From the NCBI RefSeq assembly GCF_900573885.1, contig NZ_UPSE01000161.1, positions 1-64,000 on the forward strand: 64,000 nt of DNA, written 5' to 3'. Below the pieces are notes generated by a model that ran no database searches, was not told where the DNA came from, and saw only the letters and a program-made list of their open reading frames with translations. Position 1 is the first letter of the stretch; each line of letters begins with the position of its first letter. Positions 63,169 through 64,000 of the stretch are shown piece by piece. The stretch is from Pseudomonas viridiflava (GTDB lineage Bacteria; Pseudomonadota; Gammaproteobacteria; Pseudomonadales; Pseudomonadaceae). A program made the position numbers and the translations under genes.

Positions 63169-64000
63169 CGGCTTGCCTCACAGGAAATAAGAGAAGGTTC
63201 ACGGGGCGGCCGGGCGGCAATCAGCGCGGCGGTCAGCACCAGCGCGCCGCCACACCATTCGCGCAGGCCCAGTTCGCGGTCACCGAACCAGGCGGAACTG
63301 AGCACGGCGGCCACCAATTCAATCACCGCCAACACTGCCGCGCGGCTGGCCTCCACATGGGTAAACCCGTATTGCGCAGCGCCCATGGCCAGCAGCCAGA
63401 ACAGGCCAAACAAGGCGATCTTGGCCCAGGTGAAGCCGTCCATCGGCGGTACGCTGCTGCCCTCGGCCATGCAGAACACCCAGGCCAGCAGCGCGCTGCC
63501 GAGAAAGGCCACCACCGCTTTGCTGGCCAAGGGAATCTGTTCGGCGTGGCGGGTGGCGAGGTTGTTGAGGGCGAAGGCCAGACCGGCACTCAGGGCCAGC
63601 CAGTCGCTGCTGCCAAAGGCACTGAAGCTGTTGCGACTCACACCCAGGGTTAGCCCGATGCCGACCATCGCCAACAGCAGCGCCGCCACGCGCATCAGGG
63701 TCAGGCGCTCACCGAGCAGCAGCCAGCCGCCGAGCATTGCCCATACCGGCGCCAGGTAAAACAGCAGCATGGCGCGCACCACTTCGCCCTCGGACAACGC
63801 GCCCACCAACCCCGCCGTGGCCCAGCCGCCGAATACGGCGATTGCCAGCAACCCGTACCGTTGCGGCCACCAGGCGCGGCGCTGCCACAGCAGAATCGGC
63901 ACCGCCACCACGCACAGCAATCCATAGGTGGCCAACACCACAGGCATACCGCGCAGGCCCAGGCCGCTCAAATGTTGCAGCGGCATCCAGCCCAGGCCCC
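63165..64000 (-). CDS. EamA/DMT family transporter, 5' end outside the window
   Basis: At least 278 residues of a ten-helix drug/metabolite transporter. Two EamA repeats are seen: LLFYLAPVWAMLGGWLLLGE in the first half and VIELVAAVLSSAWFGDRELG in the second. The reading frame stays open to base 64000 (GLGW just before the first ATG at 63986), so the gene very likely begins beyond the window. It is the first visible gene of the coupled unit with creatininase, and would export or import a metabolite of the same pathway. The direction of transport is unknown. Confidence 0.87.
   Translation of the reverse strand, partial: GLGWMPLQHLSGLGLRGMPVVLATYGLLCVVAVPILLWQRRAWWPQRYGLLAIAVFGGWATAGLVGALSEGEVVRAMLLFYLAPVWAMLGGWLLLGERLTLMRVAALLLAMVGIGLTLGVSRNSFSAFGSSDWLALSAGLAFALNNLATRHAEQIPLASKAVVAFLGSALLAWVFCMAEGSSVPPMDGFTWAKIALFGLFWLLAMGAAQYGFTHVEASRAAVLAVIELVAAVLSSAWFGDRELGLREWCGGALVLTAALIAARPPREPSLISCEASR

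Overview
The window is a chromosomal segment of a Pseudomonas (sensu lato) species. The evidence is high-GC coding with strong third-position bias, family-typical proteins (Crc, AlgC, CoaBC, RubA-type rubredoxins, PhoB/PhoR), and a gene order rpmG-rpmB-dppA-radC-coaBC-dut-algC-argB-pyrE-crc-rph-yicC-gmk-rpoZ-spoT-ridA-oxyR-recG-HDOD-hupB-rubredoxin genes-ubiC-ubiA-phoB-phoR. From memory, this matches the region around PA5315-PA5361 of P. aeruginosa PAO1. It also carries Pseudomonas-type dispersed palindromic repeats. No phage, plasmid, transposase or CRISPR was seen.

Layout. 0-8 kb: a chemoreceptor with a C-terminal sensor-like region, an AraC-type regulator divergent from a membrane desaturase, a flavodoxin-fold oxidoreductase, and the GABA pair gabD-gabT, separated by a structured 347-base spacer. 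8.4-43.9 kb: the conserved core, holding tRNA-Arg(CCG), ribosomal proteins L33/L28, DNA repair (radC, recG), CoA, dUTP and pyrimidine synthesis (coaBC, dut, pyrE), a long AlgC with a membrane N-terminus, argB, catabolite control (crc), RNA processing (rph), stringent response (rpoZ-spoT), the exbB-exbD-tonB energy-coupling operon, oxyR, hupB, a rubredoxin reductase with two rubredoxins, ubiquinone synthesis (ubiC-ubiA), and phoB-phoR behind a visible Pho box.

43.9-64 kb: an accessory catabolic region rich in palindromic repeats. Block one (44.2-53.9 kb) holds a GMC oxidoreductase, a complete NMT1/TauA-type ABC importer, a class III aminotransferase, an aldehyde dehydrogenase, a nitrilase-superfamily amidohydrolase and a divergent LysR regulator. 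Together they look like uptake and stepwise oxidation/deamination of a small amine or amino-alcohol. Block two (54.0-56.4 kb) has an ArgE-like deacylase, a DUF1028 protein and a RidA homologue. An acyltransferase and a degenerate PAP2-like membrane protein follow. Block three (59.3 kb to the window end) is the most interesting: six genes read as one unit (EamA transporter, creatininase-type hydrolase, biuret-hydrolase-like cysteine hydrolase, HRI1-like protein, ABC permease, ABC ATPase). Five are joined by 4-base start/stop overlaps, the sixth by a 3-base gap, and a perfect 32-bp palindrome closes the unit. It is predicted to import and hydrolyse a creatinine-like or ureide compound.

Repeats fall into four families: A (ends like GTCATtCCCGCG), B (GGAGCGGCTTtAGCCGCGA REP), C (TAGGTTGGGTTGAGCGCAGC) and D (CCCTCTCCC...GAGGGG). 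They are almost absent from the core and sit between most accessory genes. One B element supplies the last codons of the GMC oxidoreductase gene. All functional statements come from reading the sequence and from family knowledge; no database search was run.
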